From NCBI RefSeq assembly GCF_000731675.1, contig NZ_JMIT01000003.1:920412-978951 (forward strand): DNA of 58,540 nucleotides, in the 5' to 3' direction. The notes beneath the pieces are model-generated. The model had not been told where the DNA came from. It saw only the letters and a program-made list of their open reading frames with translations, and did no database searches. This document shows, piece by piece, positions 1 to 7,122 of this stretch. Positions within the stretch are counted from its first letter, which is position 1, and each line of letters begins with the position of its first letter. The DNA comes from Pseudomonas capeferrum. GTDB lineage: Bacteria > Pseudomonadota > Gammaproteobacteria > Pseudomonadales > Pseudomonadaceae. Both the position numbers and the translations under genes were made by a program.

Positions 1-5
1 GTGTA

Positions 6-112
6 GGAGCGGCCTTGCGTCGCGAAAGGGCAGCGAAGCGGCCCCGGCGATTTATGTCACCACACAAAACCTGGGGCCGCTTCGCGCCCCTTTCGCGACG
101 CAAGGCCGCTCC
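6..112. repeat. Inverted pair of P. putida-type REP elements
   Basis: Two near-identical arms of about 40 nt (6-45 and 73-112) face each other around a 27-nt spacer. Each begins with the GGAGCGGCCTTGCGTCGCG core that recurs at about 45.8 kb and, in part, at about 49.7 kb. This is the usual inverted REP doublet of P. putida. It lies just beyond the 3' end of the DUF2909 gene and could act as a bidirectional terminator or mRNA-stabilising hairpin. Confidence 0.85.
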
Positions 113-136
113 AACAAAAAGCGAGTGTGGGGTGAT

Positions 137-340
137 TCAGAAGGGCGCGTGAGAGACCAGCTGGCCACTGATCAAGCCGTAAGCCACCAGCCCGATGGTC
201 AAGGCGGCCAGGGTCACGCGTACGGTCAGCGCTTTCAGTAAGCGCGTCGAGTTTTCATCGTCCTTGACCAGAAACACCAGCCCACTGAACAGGCTGGCAA
301 CCGTGGCCAACAGCATCAGGACAATTGCGGCCTTGAGCAT
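137..340 (-). CDS. Twin transmembrane protein, DUF2909 family
   Basis: This 67-residue protein is almost entirely two hydrophobic helices (about residues 4-24 and 41-62) joined by a short charged loop containing KDDENSTR. That matches the small DUF2909 membrane proteins found beside cytochrome c oxidase assembly genes in Pseudomonas. It is transcribed divergently from the SURF1 gene, with about 50 bp between the starts. The molecular role is unknown; a function in cox biogenesis is inferred only from position. The start ATG at 340 is preceded on its strand by a GGAGAA ribosome-binding site. Confidence 0.75.
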   Translation of the reverse strand: MLKAAIVLMLLATVASLFSGLVFLVKDDENSTRLLKALTVRVTLAALTIGLVAYGLISGQLVSHAPF

Positions 341-391
341 GGCGCTTCTCCGGGGGGATGCAGTGATGTGGATAAGTATAGCGAGGCGCCC

Positions 392-1135
392 GTGAGGCCG
401 TTTCGCCCAGGTTGGCTACCGACCCTGGTGGTGCTCGCGCTGCTGCCGGGCTTGATCGCGCTTGGCTGCTGGCAACTGGGCCGCGCCGAGCAAAAGCGCG
501 CGCTGCTGGCGACCTATGCCGAGCGCAGCATTGATGCGCCCCTCTCTACTGCCCAACTGCAGCAACGCGACGATAGCGCTTTTCGCCGCGTGCACCTGTA
601 CGGCCGTTTCGATGCCGAACACAGCCTGCTGCTGGACAACCGCATGCGCGACGGCCAGGCCGGTGTCGAGCTGCTACAGCCCTTCCATGACCAGCCCAGC
701 GGGCTGTGGCTGCTGGTCAATCGTGGCTGGTTAGCCTGGCCGGACCGCCGCGTGCCGGTGCACTTCGAGACCCCGGCGCAGGCGTTGGCGCTGGATGCTT
801 CGGTCTATGTGGCGCCCGGCAGCACCTTCCAACTGCACCCCGACCCGGCCGGGGGCCAATGGCCGCACCTGCTGACCGCCATCGATGCCGCGCAGCTGTG
901 GCAGCAGCTGAGCCGTGAAGGCTTCGCCCATGAACTGCGGATGCAACCCGGCCCGGCCGCCTATCGCCTGGACTGGCCAGTGGTCGCGATGGGCCCGGAA
1001 AAGCACCTGGGCTACGCCGTGCAGTGGTTTGCCCTGGCCGCCGCGCTGGTGCTGCTTTACCTCTACTTTGGCTGGCACAACAACAAGAAGGAGAACCACC
1101 ATGGTCGCCACCACCAGCCCACTGGAAGTGCCTGA
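392..1135 (+). CDS. SURF1 family cytochrome oxidase biogenesis protein
   Basis: A 247-residue inner-membrane protein with the SURF1 layout. It has an N-terminal transmembrane helix ending in GCWQLGRAEQKR, a large periplasmic domain containing the family signature around LLVNRGWLAWPD, and a C-terminal helix (WFALAAALVLLYLYFGWH). SURF1 proteins help deliver heme a to subunit I of aa3-type oxidase. I chose GTG 392 because GCGAGG lies just upstream and the protein then begins MRPFRPG, as I remember for relatives. GTG 368 is a possible earlier start. The 3' end overlaps the next gene by 35 bp, so the two are translationally linked in the cox operon. Confidence 0.85.
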   Translation: MRPFRPGWLPTLVVLALLPGLIALGCWQLGRAEQKRALLATYAERSIDAPLSTAQLQQRDDSAFRRVHLYGRFDAEHSLLLDNRMRDGQAGVELLQPFHDQPSGLWLLVNRGWLAWPDRRVPVHFETPAQALALDASVYVAPGSTFQLHPDPAGGQWPHLLTAIDAAQLWQQLSREGFAHELRMQPGPAAYRLDWPVVAMGPEKHLGYAVQWFALAAALVLLYLYFGWHNNKKENHHGRHHQPTGSA

Positions 1136-1685
1136 GCGCCGCAAGCCCAGAGCCCGCGGGCGTTTGCAGCTGGTCCTGATACTGCTGGTTGTGCTCGGCC
1201 CGATGATCCTGGCCACCAGCATGTACAAGCTCAAGTTCTGGGTGCCGGAAGGCCGCAGCTATCACGGCGCGATGATCGGCAATGGTGAAAGCCGCACGGA
1301 TATCGGCGTGGCAGGCCAGGACGAGCGTTGGCAGTTGCTGGTCAGTGCGCCCGAAGCCTGTACCGAGGACTGCCAGCGCCTGGTGTATCTGGCCCGGCAA
1401 ATCCAGGTCGGCCTGGGCCGCGATGCCAGCCGCGCAAGCCATGCGCTGGCAACCGCCCAACCGCTGACCGCCGACTACCAGGCACTGCTTGGTCGCGAGT
1501 ACCCGCAGTTGCAACGCTACCCACTGGATGCTCCGCGCTACCTGCAGCAGGTAGGCGAGCCTGGCCCGCAACTGTGGATCGTCGACCCCCACGGCAACCT
1601 GGTGCTGCGTTACGACAGCAAGGCCAACGGTAAGCACGTGCTGGACGACCTGCGCCACCTGCTCAAGCTCTCCAACATCGGCTAG
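1101..1685 (+). CDS. Cox-cluster membrane-anchored protein of unknown function
   Basis: A 194-residue protein starting at ATG 1101, behind an AAGGAG site that lies inside the SURF1 gene. It has a basic N-terminus (RRKPRARGR), one transmembrane helix (about residues 23-42) and a periplasmic domain. The C-terminal part reads like a degenerate thioredoxin/SCO-type fold (WQLLVSAPEACTEDCQRLVYL, and LWIVDPHGNLVLRYD near the end). The CTEDC pair could bind metal, but this is not established. It sits between SURF1 and COX15 in the invariant Pseudomonas cox assembly order, which suggests a part in oxidase maturation. Confidence 0.8.
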   Translation: MVATTSPLEVPERRKPRARGRLQLVLILLVVLGPMILATSMYKLKFWVPEGRSYHGAMIGNGESRTDIGVAGQDERWQLLVSAPEACTEDCQRLVYLARQIQVGLGRDASRASHALATAQPLTADYQALLGREYPQLQRYPLDAPRYLQQVGEPGPQLWIVDPHGNLVLRYDSKANGKHVLDDLRHLLKLSNIG

Positions 1686-1694
1686 GAGCCTGCC

Positions 1695-2768
1695 ATGGCC
1701 AGACCCGGATTGCGCCTCGCTGTGTTCGCCACCCTGCTGGCACTGCTGGTCGTGTTGCTCGGTGCCTATACCCGCCTGACCCATGCCGGCCTGGGCTGCC
1801 CTGATTGGCCAGGCTGTTATGGATTTATCAGTGTGCCCAAGACCGACGCTCAGCTGGCCCACGCCGAAGTGCACTTCCCCGAACACCCGGTGGAGGCCGC
1901 CAAGGGCTGGGCCGAAATGGTCCATCGCTACTTCGCCGGCACCCTGGCGCTGGTGATCGCCTGGCTGGCCTTGCAGGCCGTACGCCGCCATGCGCGTGAT
2001 GGCCAGCCCTACCGCTTGCCCGTGCTCTTGCTGGCGGTGGTGCTGGCCCAGGCGGCGTTTGGCATGTGGACAGTGACGCTGAAACTCTGGCCGCAAGTCG
2101 TCACCGCGCATCTGCTGGGTGGGTTCACCACCTTGAGCCTGCTGTTTCTGCTGTGCCTGCGGCTGTCCCGGGCCTTTGCGCCGCTGCCTAAGCTACCGCT
2201 GAGCCTACGCCGCATTGCGGCTCTGGCGCTGCTGGCGGTGGTCGGCCAGATCGCCCTGGGCGGTTGGGTCAGCGCCAATTATGCGGCGGTCGCCTGTATC
2301 GACTTGCCCACTTGCCATGGCCAGTGGTGGCCGGCGGCGGACTTCAGCAACGGCTTCCACCTGACCCAGCACGTCGGCCCCAACTACCTAGGCGGGCAAC
2401 TGGACAGCGATGCGCGCACGGCCATCCACATCAGCCACCGGTTGGGTGCGTTGCTGGTCAGTGCCGTGCTGCTGATGCTGAGCTTCAAGCTTTACCGCTG
2501 TGGCCTCGCTGGCCTGGCGCGGCTGGTGCTGTTGGCCCTGGCGGTGCAGGTCGGGCTAGGCATCAGCAACGTGCTGTTCCACCTGCCGCTTGGCGTGGCA
2601 GTGGCCCATAACGCCGGCGGGGCCATGCTGTTACTGAGCATGGTGCTGGTGAACTACCGCATCCGCGTGGTCGACAAAGTGCGCGTCGGCCACGGCTGGC
2701 GCCTGACGCCGGTGGTGGGCGTGGATATCTCGCACCCAATGAGGAACGATTCGTGGCGACGCTTCTAG
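1695..2768 (+). CDS. Heme A synthase, COX15/CtaA family
   Basis: A 357-residue polytopic protein with about eight transmembrane helices. The heme-ligand histidines are in expected settings: TRLTHAGLGCPDWPGC in the first extracytoplasmic loop, EMVHRYFAG, VTAHLLGG, and in the second half IHISHRLGALL and VAHNAGGAML. The cysteine pair CIDLPTC is also present. The enzyme oxidises the C8 methyl of heme O to give heme A for aa3-type oxidase, working directly after CyoE, which follows immediately. Its last codons overlap the cyoE start by 16 bp, so coupled translation is likely. A good RBS precedes ATG 1695. Confidence 0.92.
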   Translation: MARPGLRLAVFATLLALLVVLLGAYTRLTHAGLGCPDWPGCYGFISVPKTDAQLAHAEVHFPEHPVEAAKGWAEMVHRYFAGTLALVIAWLALQAVRRHARDGQPYRLPVLLLAVVLAQAAFGMWTVTLKLWPQVVTAHLLGGFTTLSLLFLLCLRLSRAFAPLPKLPLSLRRIAALALLAVVGQIALGGWVSANYAAVACIDLPTCHGQWWPAADFSNGFHLTQHVGPNYLGGQLDSDARTAIHISHRLGALLVSAVLLMLSFKLYRCGLAGLARLVLLALAVQVGLGISNVLFHLPLGVAVAHNAGGAMLLLSMVLVNYRIRVVDKVRVGHGWRLTPVVGVDISHPMRNDSWRRF

Positions 2769-3646
2769 GCGCACAACGGGCAGGCTGGCGCGACTATCTG
2801 GAGCTGACCAAGCCCAAGGTGGTGGTGCTGATGCTGATCACTTCCCTTGCAGGGATGTTCCTCGCCAGCCGCGCAGGCGTTGCCTGGAGCGTGCTGCTGT
2901 TCGGCAACCTGGGCATTGGCTTGTGCGCGGGTGGCGCTGCGGTGGTCAACCATGTGGTGGACCGGCGTATCGACGCCTTGATGGCGCGCACCCACAAAAG
3001 GCCATTGGCTGCAGGCCGGGTCGCGCCGCTGCCGGCGCTGGCCTTTGCCTTGGCCCTGGCGTTGCTGGGCATGGCGCTGTTGCTGGTGTTCACCAACGCC
3101 CTCACCGCCTGGCTGACCCTGGCTTCGCTGCTGGGCTATGCGGTGCTCTACACCGGCTTTCTGAAGCGTGCAACACCACAGAACATCGTGATTGGTGGCC
3201 TGGCCGGCGCGGCGCCGCCGCTGCTTGGCTGGGTGGCGGTCAGCGGCCATGTCAGCGCCGAGCCTTTGTTGCTGGTGCTGATCATCTTCGCCTGGACCCC
3301 ACCGCACTTCTGGGCCCTGGCCATCCACCGCAAGGAGGAATACGCCAAGGCCGATATCCCGATGCTGCCGGTGACCCACGGCGAGCGCTACACCAAGCTG
3401 CACATCCTGCTCTACACCCTGATACTGTTGGCCGTCACCCTGCTGCCCTATGCCATCCACATGAGCGGCCCGTTGTACCTGGCCTGTGCCCTGGCCCTGG
3501 GCCTGCGCTTCCTGCATTGGGCCTGGGTGTTGTACCGTGGCAGCCGCCCGCACGCGGCAATCGGCACCTTCAAGTACTCTATCGGCTACCTGTTCGCGCT
3601 GTTCGTCGCGTTGCTCCTTGACCACTACCTGTTGCTGAATCTATGA
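2753..3646 (+). CDS. cyoE: Protoheme IX farnesyltransferase (heme O synthase)
   Basis: A 297-residue UbiA-superfamily prenyltransferase. It carries the polyprenyl-diphosphate binding signature NHVVDRRIDALMARTHKRPL (about residues 63-82, with its Asp residues and following TxxRPL) and a second loop around DIPMLPVTHGERYTK. Multiple hydrophobic helices fit the family length. It adds farnesyl to protoheme IX to make heme O, the substrate of the COX15 protein encoded just upstream. The GTG start at 2753 lies inside the COX15 reading frame. The stop overlaps the SCO start (ATGA at 3643-3646), so COX15, cyoE and SCO form one translationally coupled unit. Confidence 0.95.
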   Translation: MATLLGAQRAGWRDYLELTKPKVVVLMLITSLAGMFLASRAGVAWSVLLFGNLGIGLCAGGAAVVNHVVDRRIDALMARTHKRPLAAGRVAPLPALAFALALALLGMALLLVFTNALTAWLTLASLLGYAVLYTGFLKRATPQNIVIGGLAGAAPPLLGWVAVSGHVSAEPLLLVLIIFAWTPPHFWALAIHRKEEYAKADIPMLPVTHGERYTKLHILLYTLILLAVTLLPYAIHMSGPLYLACALALGLRFLHWAWVLYRGSRPHAAIGTFKYSIGYLFALFVALLLDHYLLLNL

Positions 3647-4275
3647 CCCGAACCCAGAAAACCGTCTTCATCCTCGTCGCCCTGGTCGCGTTGATCCTGG
3701 GCCTGACCGTCAACAAGGTGCTCAATGGCCGCGACCAGCCCAACCCGACGGAGCTGATCGATGCCGGCATCATCCTCTTGCCGCAGAGCCGTACGGTGGC
3801 GAACGTGACCATGACCAACCAGGACGGCCAGCCCGTGGCGCTGGATGATCTGAAGGGCAAGTGGTCGTTGCTGTTCTTCGGCTACACCTACTGCCCGGAC
3901 ATCTGCCCAACCACGTTGGCCCAGTTGCGTCAGGTGAAGAGCGAACTGCCCAAGGAGGCCGTGGACCGCTTGCAGGTGGTGCTGGTGAGCGTGGACCCGA
4001 ACCGCGACACGCCGAACCAGCTCAAGCAGTACCTGGGTTACTTCGACAAGGATTTTGTCGGGGTGGCGGGGTCGATCGAAGACACCCAGAAACTGGCCAA
4101 TGCCTTGAGCATTCCGTTCATTCCGGCGGATACCAGCAAGCCTGGGTATACCGTGGATCACAGCGGCAACCTGGCGATTGTGGGGCCGGATGGGCGTCAG
4201 CGCGGGTTCATTCGTGCGCCGTTCAACAACCAGAAGCTGGTGGCGCAGTTGCCCGGGCTGGTGAAGCGGGATTGA
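3643..4275 (+). CDS. SCO1/SenC family copper chaperone
   Basis: A 210-residue protein with an N-terminal membrane anchor (residues 7-24) and a thioredoxin-like periplasmic domain. The copper-binding motif GYTYCPDICPTT places cysteines at 84 and 88, and the third ligand is His173 in TVDHSGN. SCO proteins load copper into the CuA site of cytochrome c oxidase subunit II or reduce its cysteines. All three ligands are present, so it should bind copper. It is the last gene of the cox assembly run and is followed by a REP-type hairpin region. Confidence 0.93.
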   Translation: MTRTQKTVFILVALVALILGLTVNKVLNGRDQPNPTELIDAGIILLPQSRTVANVTMTNQDGQPVALDDLKGKWSLLFFGYTYCPDICPTTLAQLRQVKSELPKEAVDRLQVVLVSVDPNRDTPNQLKQYLGYFDKDFVGVAGSIEDTQKLANALSIPFIPADTSKPGYTVDHSGNLAIVGPDGRQRGFIRAPFNNQKLVAQLPGLVKRD

Positions 4276-4282
4276 GATTTTG

Positions 4283-4370
4283 GGCCTGCTGCGCAGGCCT
4301 TTCCGACCGGTCCGGCGCCCCGGCAAGGCCGCTCCTACAGGGGAATGCGATCCCTTGTAGAAGCGGCCCC
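4283..4370. repeat. Hairpin and REP-type palindrome between SCO and metQ
   Basis: There are two structures between convergent genes. The first is a hairpin with 7-bp arms, GGCCTGC/GCAGGCC (4283-4299), followed by TTT. The second is a longer imperfect palindrome with arms at about 4327-4343 and 4352-4368, carrying the AAGGCCGCTCCTAC end shared with the other REP copies. They probably terminate transcription from both sides. Confidence 0.65.
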
Positions 4371-4382
4371 ATGGATTTCGGA

Positions 4383-5153
4383 TCAGAAAGCAGGTACTAC
4401 AGCGCCCTTGTACTTCTCGTTGATGAACTGCTTCACCTCTGGCGAGTGCAGTGCAGCCGCCAGTTTCTTCATGTCATCCGAGTCTTTGTTGTCCGGGCGG
4501 GCAACCAGGATGTTCACATAAGGCGAGTCGCTGCCTTCAATGGCCAGCGCGTCCTTCGCAGGGTTCAGCTTGGCTTCCAGCGCGTAATTGGTGTTGATCA
4601 GGGCAGCATCGACCTGGGTCAGCACGCGCGGGATGGTGGCCGCTTCCAGCTCACGGAACTTGATGTTCTTCGGGTTCTCGGCAACGTCCTTCACGGTCGA
4701 CAGGATATTGCTGTTGTCCTTGAGCGTGATCACGCCGGCCTTGGCCAGCAGCAGCAAAGCACGGCCGCCGTTGGTGGCGTCGTTGGGAATGACCACGGTG
4801 GCGCCCGAAGGCAGCTCGGCGAGCTTCTTGTACTTGGACGAGTACACGCCCAGCGGCTCGATGTGCACGCCGGCAACGCTGACCAGGGCGGTGCCCTTGG
4901 CCTTGTTGAACTCATCCAGGTACGGCTGGTGCTGGAAGAAGTTGGCGTCCAGGCGCTTTTCGGCGACCTGCACGTTCGGCTGGATGTAGTCGGTGAATAC
5001 CTTGACCTTCAGGTCCACGCCTTCTTTAGCCAGTTGTGGTTTGACGAACTCGAGGATCTCGGCGTGCGGCACCGGGGTGGCGGCAACGGTCAGGGTATCG
5101 GCGTGGGCCGAAAAGGCCGCGACAGCGGCAGCGACAGCAAGCAGCTTCTTCAT
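4383..5153 (-). CDS. metQ: Methionine ABC transporter substrate-binding protein (MetQ/NlpA family)
   Basis: A 256-residue periplasmic binding protein with a cleavable signal peptide ending SAHA before DTLTV. Family landmarks include TPVPHAEILEFVKPQL, VKVFTDYIQPN, FFQHQPYLDEF and INTNYALEA. It should capture methionine (D or L) for the MetNI transporter encoded next to it. No lipobox cysteine follows the signal peptide, unlike the E. coli lipoprotein MetQ, so this looks like a soluble periplasmic form. It is the promoter-distal gene of metNIQ and has a clear AAGGAG site before ATG 5153. Confidence 0.9.
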   Translation of the reverse strand: MKKLLAVAAAVAAFSAHADTLTVAATPVPHAEILEFVKPQLAKEGVDLKVKVFTDYIQPNVQVAEKRLDANFFQHQPYLDEFNKAKGTALVSVAGVHIEPLGVYSSKYKKLAELPSGATVVIPNDATNGGRALLLLAKAGVITLKDNSNILSTVKDVAENPKNIKFRELEAATIPRVLTQVDAALINTNYALEAKLNPAKDALAIEGSDSPYVNILVARPDNKDSDDMKKLAAALHSPEVKQFINEKYKGAVVPAF

Positions 5154-5217
5154 GAATCACTCCTTGTGAGGGCCGCGACGGCCCCCGAACGGGTCGGCCA
5201 GGCCGACCCCATTGGGG

Positions 5218-5892
5218 TTACTTACGGGAAAAATGCACGACCAGTTTGTCGCCCACACTTTGCAGGACTTGAACCAGCACCAGCAGCAGCACCACGGTCA
5301 CGACCATGACATCGGTCTGGAAGCGCTGGTAGCCGAAGCGGATGGCCAGGTCGCCCAGGCCGCCCGCGCCCACCACACCGGCCATCGCGGTGTACGAAAC
5401 CAGGGTGATGGCGGTGACAGTGATGGCTGCGAAGATGCCCGGGCGGGCTTCCGGCAGCAAGGCACTGGTGATGATCTGGCGCGTCGTCGCGCCCATCGAC
5501 TGGGTGGCCTCGATGATGCCGCGGTCGACCTCGCGCAGGGCGGTTTCGACCAGGCGCGCGAAGAACGGCGTGGCCCCTACCACCAGCGGCGGAATGGCCC
5601 CGGCGACGCCCAGCGAGGTGCCGGTGATCAGCACGGTGAACGGGATCATCACGATCAGCAGGATGATGAACGGCAGCGAGCGCAGGATGTTGACCACCAG
5701 CGACAGCAGCGCGTACACGCCTTTCTGTTCGAACATCTGGCGTGGGCCGCAAAGGAACAGCAGCACGCCCAGCGGCAGGCCCAGCAGCACGGTGAAGAAC
5801 AACGAGCCGAACAGCATGACCATGGTGTCGACGGTGGCCAGCCAGATTTCGGCCCAGTCGACGTTGGCGAAGAAATTCAGGGCGTCCATCAA
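5218..5892 (-). CDS. metI: Methionine ABC transporter permease MetI
   Basis: A 224-residue integral membrane protein with about five transmembrane helices. The conserved cytoplasmic EAA-type loop is ALREVDRGIIEATQSMGATT, which docks on the MetN ATPase. The length matches MetI of other proteobacteria. Its start overlaps the metN stop by 4 bp (5889-5892), which indicates translational coupling. A 64-bp gap separates it from metQ downstream. Confidence 0.93.
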   Translation of the reverse strand: MMDALNFFANVDWAEIWLATVDTMVMLFGSLFFTVLLGLPLGVLLFLCGPRQMFEQKGVYALLSLVVNILRSLPFIILLIVMIPFTVLITGTSLGVAGAIPPLVVGATPFFARLVETALREVDRGIIEATQSMGATTRQIITSALLPEARPGIFAAITVTAITLVSYTAMAGVVGAGGLGDLAIRFGYQRFQTDVMVVTVVLLLVLVQVLQSVGDKLVVHFSRK

Positions 5893-6896
5893 CGCAGTAC
5901 CTCCATATGTACGTCAGCTGCCTTGAAGCGGTCGAACGCCGCTTCCATGTCGCCGCCGGTGACGGCCAGGGTCAGCTGCCCATAGGGGACATCCTTGATG
6001 CGGTCGATACGCCCGGCCAGGATGCTGTAGTCGACGCCGGTCTCGCGGGCCACGGTGCCCAGCAGCGGTGCGTAGGTGGCCTCGCCCTGGAAGGTCAGGC
6101 GCACGATGCGCCCCGGTACGTGGGCGAAGTCGTCGCGCTGTTCGCCTTCATCGACCTGTTCGTCCTCCTGGACGAAACGCTTGGTAGTCGGGTGCTGCGG
6201 GTGCAGGAACACATCGGCCACCGAGCCCTGCTCGACGATCTGCCCGGCGTCCATGACCGCCACGCGGTCGCAGACCCGGCGGATCACGTCCATTTCGTGG
6301 GTGATCAGGACGATGGTCAGCTTCAGCTCACGGTTGATCTCGGCCAGCAGTTGCAGCACCGACGCGGTGGTCTGCGGGTCGAGGGCGCTGGTGGCCTCGT
6401 CGCACAGCAGGATCTTCGGGTTGGTGGACAGGGCACGGGCGATGCCCACGCGCTGCTTCTGGCCGCCGGACAGCTGCGCCGGGTACTTCTTGGCGTGGTC
6501 GGAAAGCCCGACGCGGGCCAGCAGCTCGGTGACGCGCTTGTCGATCTCGCTGCGCGACAGCCCGCCGGCCAGGGTCAGCGGCAGGGCGACGTTGTCGGCC
6601 ACGGTCTTGGATGCCAGCAGGTTGAAGTGCTGGAAAATCATCCCGACCTGCTGGCGGAAGCCGCGCAGTTGGTTGGCGTTGAACGCGGTGACGTCCTCGC
6701 CATCGACGATGATCGTGCCGCCCGAGGGCTCTTCGAGGCGGTTGATCAGGCGCAGCATGGTGCTTTTGCCGGCGCCGGAATGGCCGATCAGGCCGAACAC
6801 CTGGCCGTCTTCGATGGTCAGGCTGGTCGGGTTGAGGGCGGGGATTTCCCTACCGGCGACGCGGTAGGTCTTATGGACATGTTGGAACTCGATCAC
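5889..6896 (-). CDS. metN: Methionine ABC transporter ATP-binding protein MetN
   Basis: A 335-residue ABC ATPase. It has Walker A GHSGAGKST (about residues 38-46), Q-loop FQHFNLL, signature LSGGQKQR, Walker B LLCDEATSALDP and switch His in LITHEMD. The C-terminal 100 residues (from about VRLTFQGEATYAPLL) form the NIL domain that binds methionine and shuts transport down when the amino acid is plentiful. It is the first gene of metNIQ. On its strand a possible -10 element (TAAAAT, 6954-6959) lies about 60 bp upstream. I saw no riboswitch in the leader. Confidence 0.95.
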   Translation of the reverse strand: MIEFQHVHKTYRVAGREIPALNPTSLTIEDGQVFGLIGHSGAGKSTMLRLINRLEEPSGGTIIVDGEDVTAFNANQLRGFRQQVGMIFQHFNLLASKTVADNVALPLTLAGGLSRSEIDKRVTELLARVGLSDHAKKYPAQLSGGQKQRVGIARALSTNPKILLCDEATSALDPQTTASVLQLLAEINRELKLTIVLITHEMDVIRRVCDRVAVMDAGQIVEQGSVADVFLHPQHPTTKRFVQEDEQVDEGEQRDDFAHVPGRIVRLTFQGEATYAPLLGTVARETGVDYSILAGRIDRIKDVPYGQLTLAVTGGDMEAAFDRFKAADVHMEVLR

Positions 6897-7122
6897 GTAG
6901 CGAACCTTGTGGGGCGCATGGAATTTTGGGTCAGCGGTTAGCTGGGGTCGCGCATTTTAGCCTTTTCCCATAGCTGTTCTTAGCATTTATTTCGTCATGC
7001 ACCAACCCAGCGGGCATAACGCGACAACCGGTAAAGCTTATTGAACGTAGCCAATCGGGCTCCAGTCACTACTAGAACAAGCCCACACGGGCAAGCCTGA
7101 AGACTGATGAGGAAAGCCGACC

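Noticed and set aside
3861..5309. 482-codon plus-strand frame spanning SCO and metQ
   Set aside because: It runs through the SCO gene out of frame and antisense to metQ; no recognisable domain.
6897..7122. Possible SAM or methionine riboswitch upstream of metN
   Set aside because: I could not find conserved SAM-riboswitch helices or a leader terminator; the gap is only 226 bp and shared with katE.
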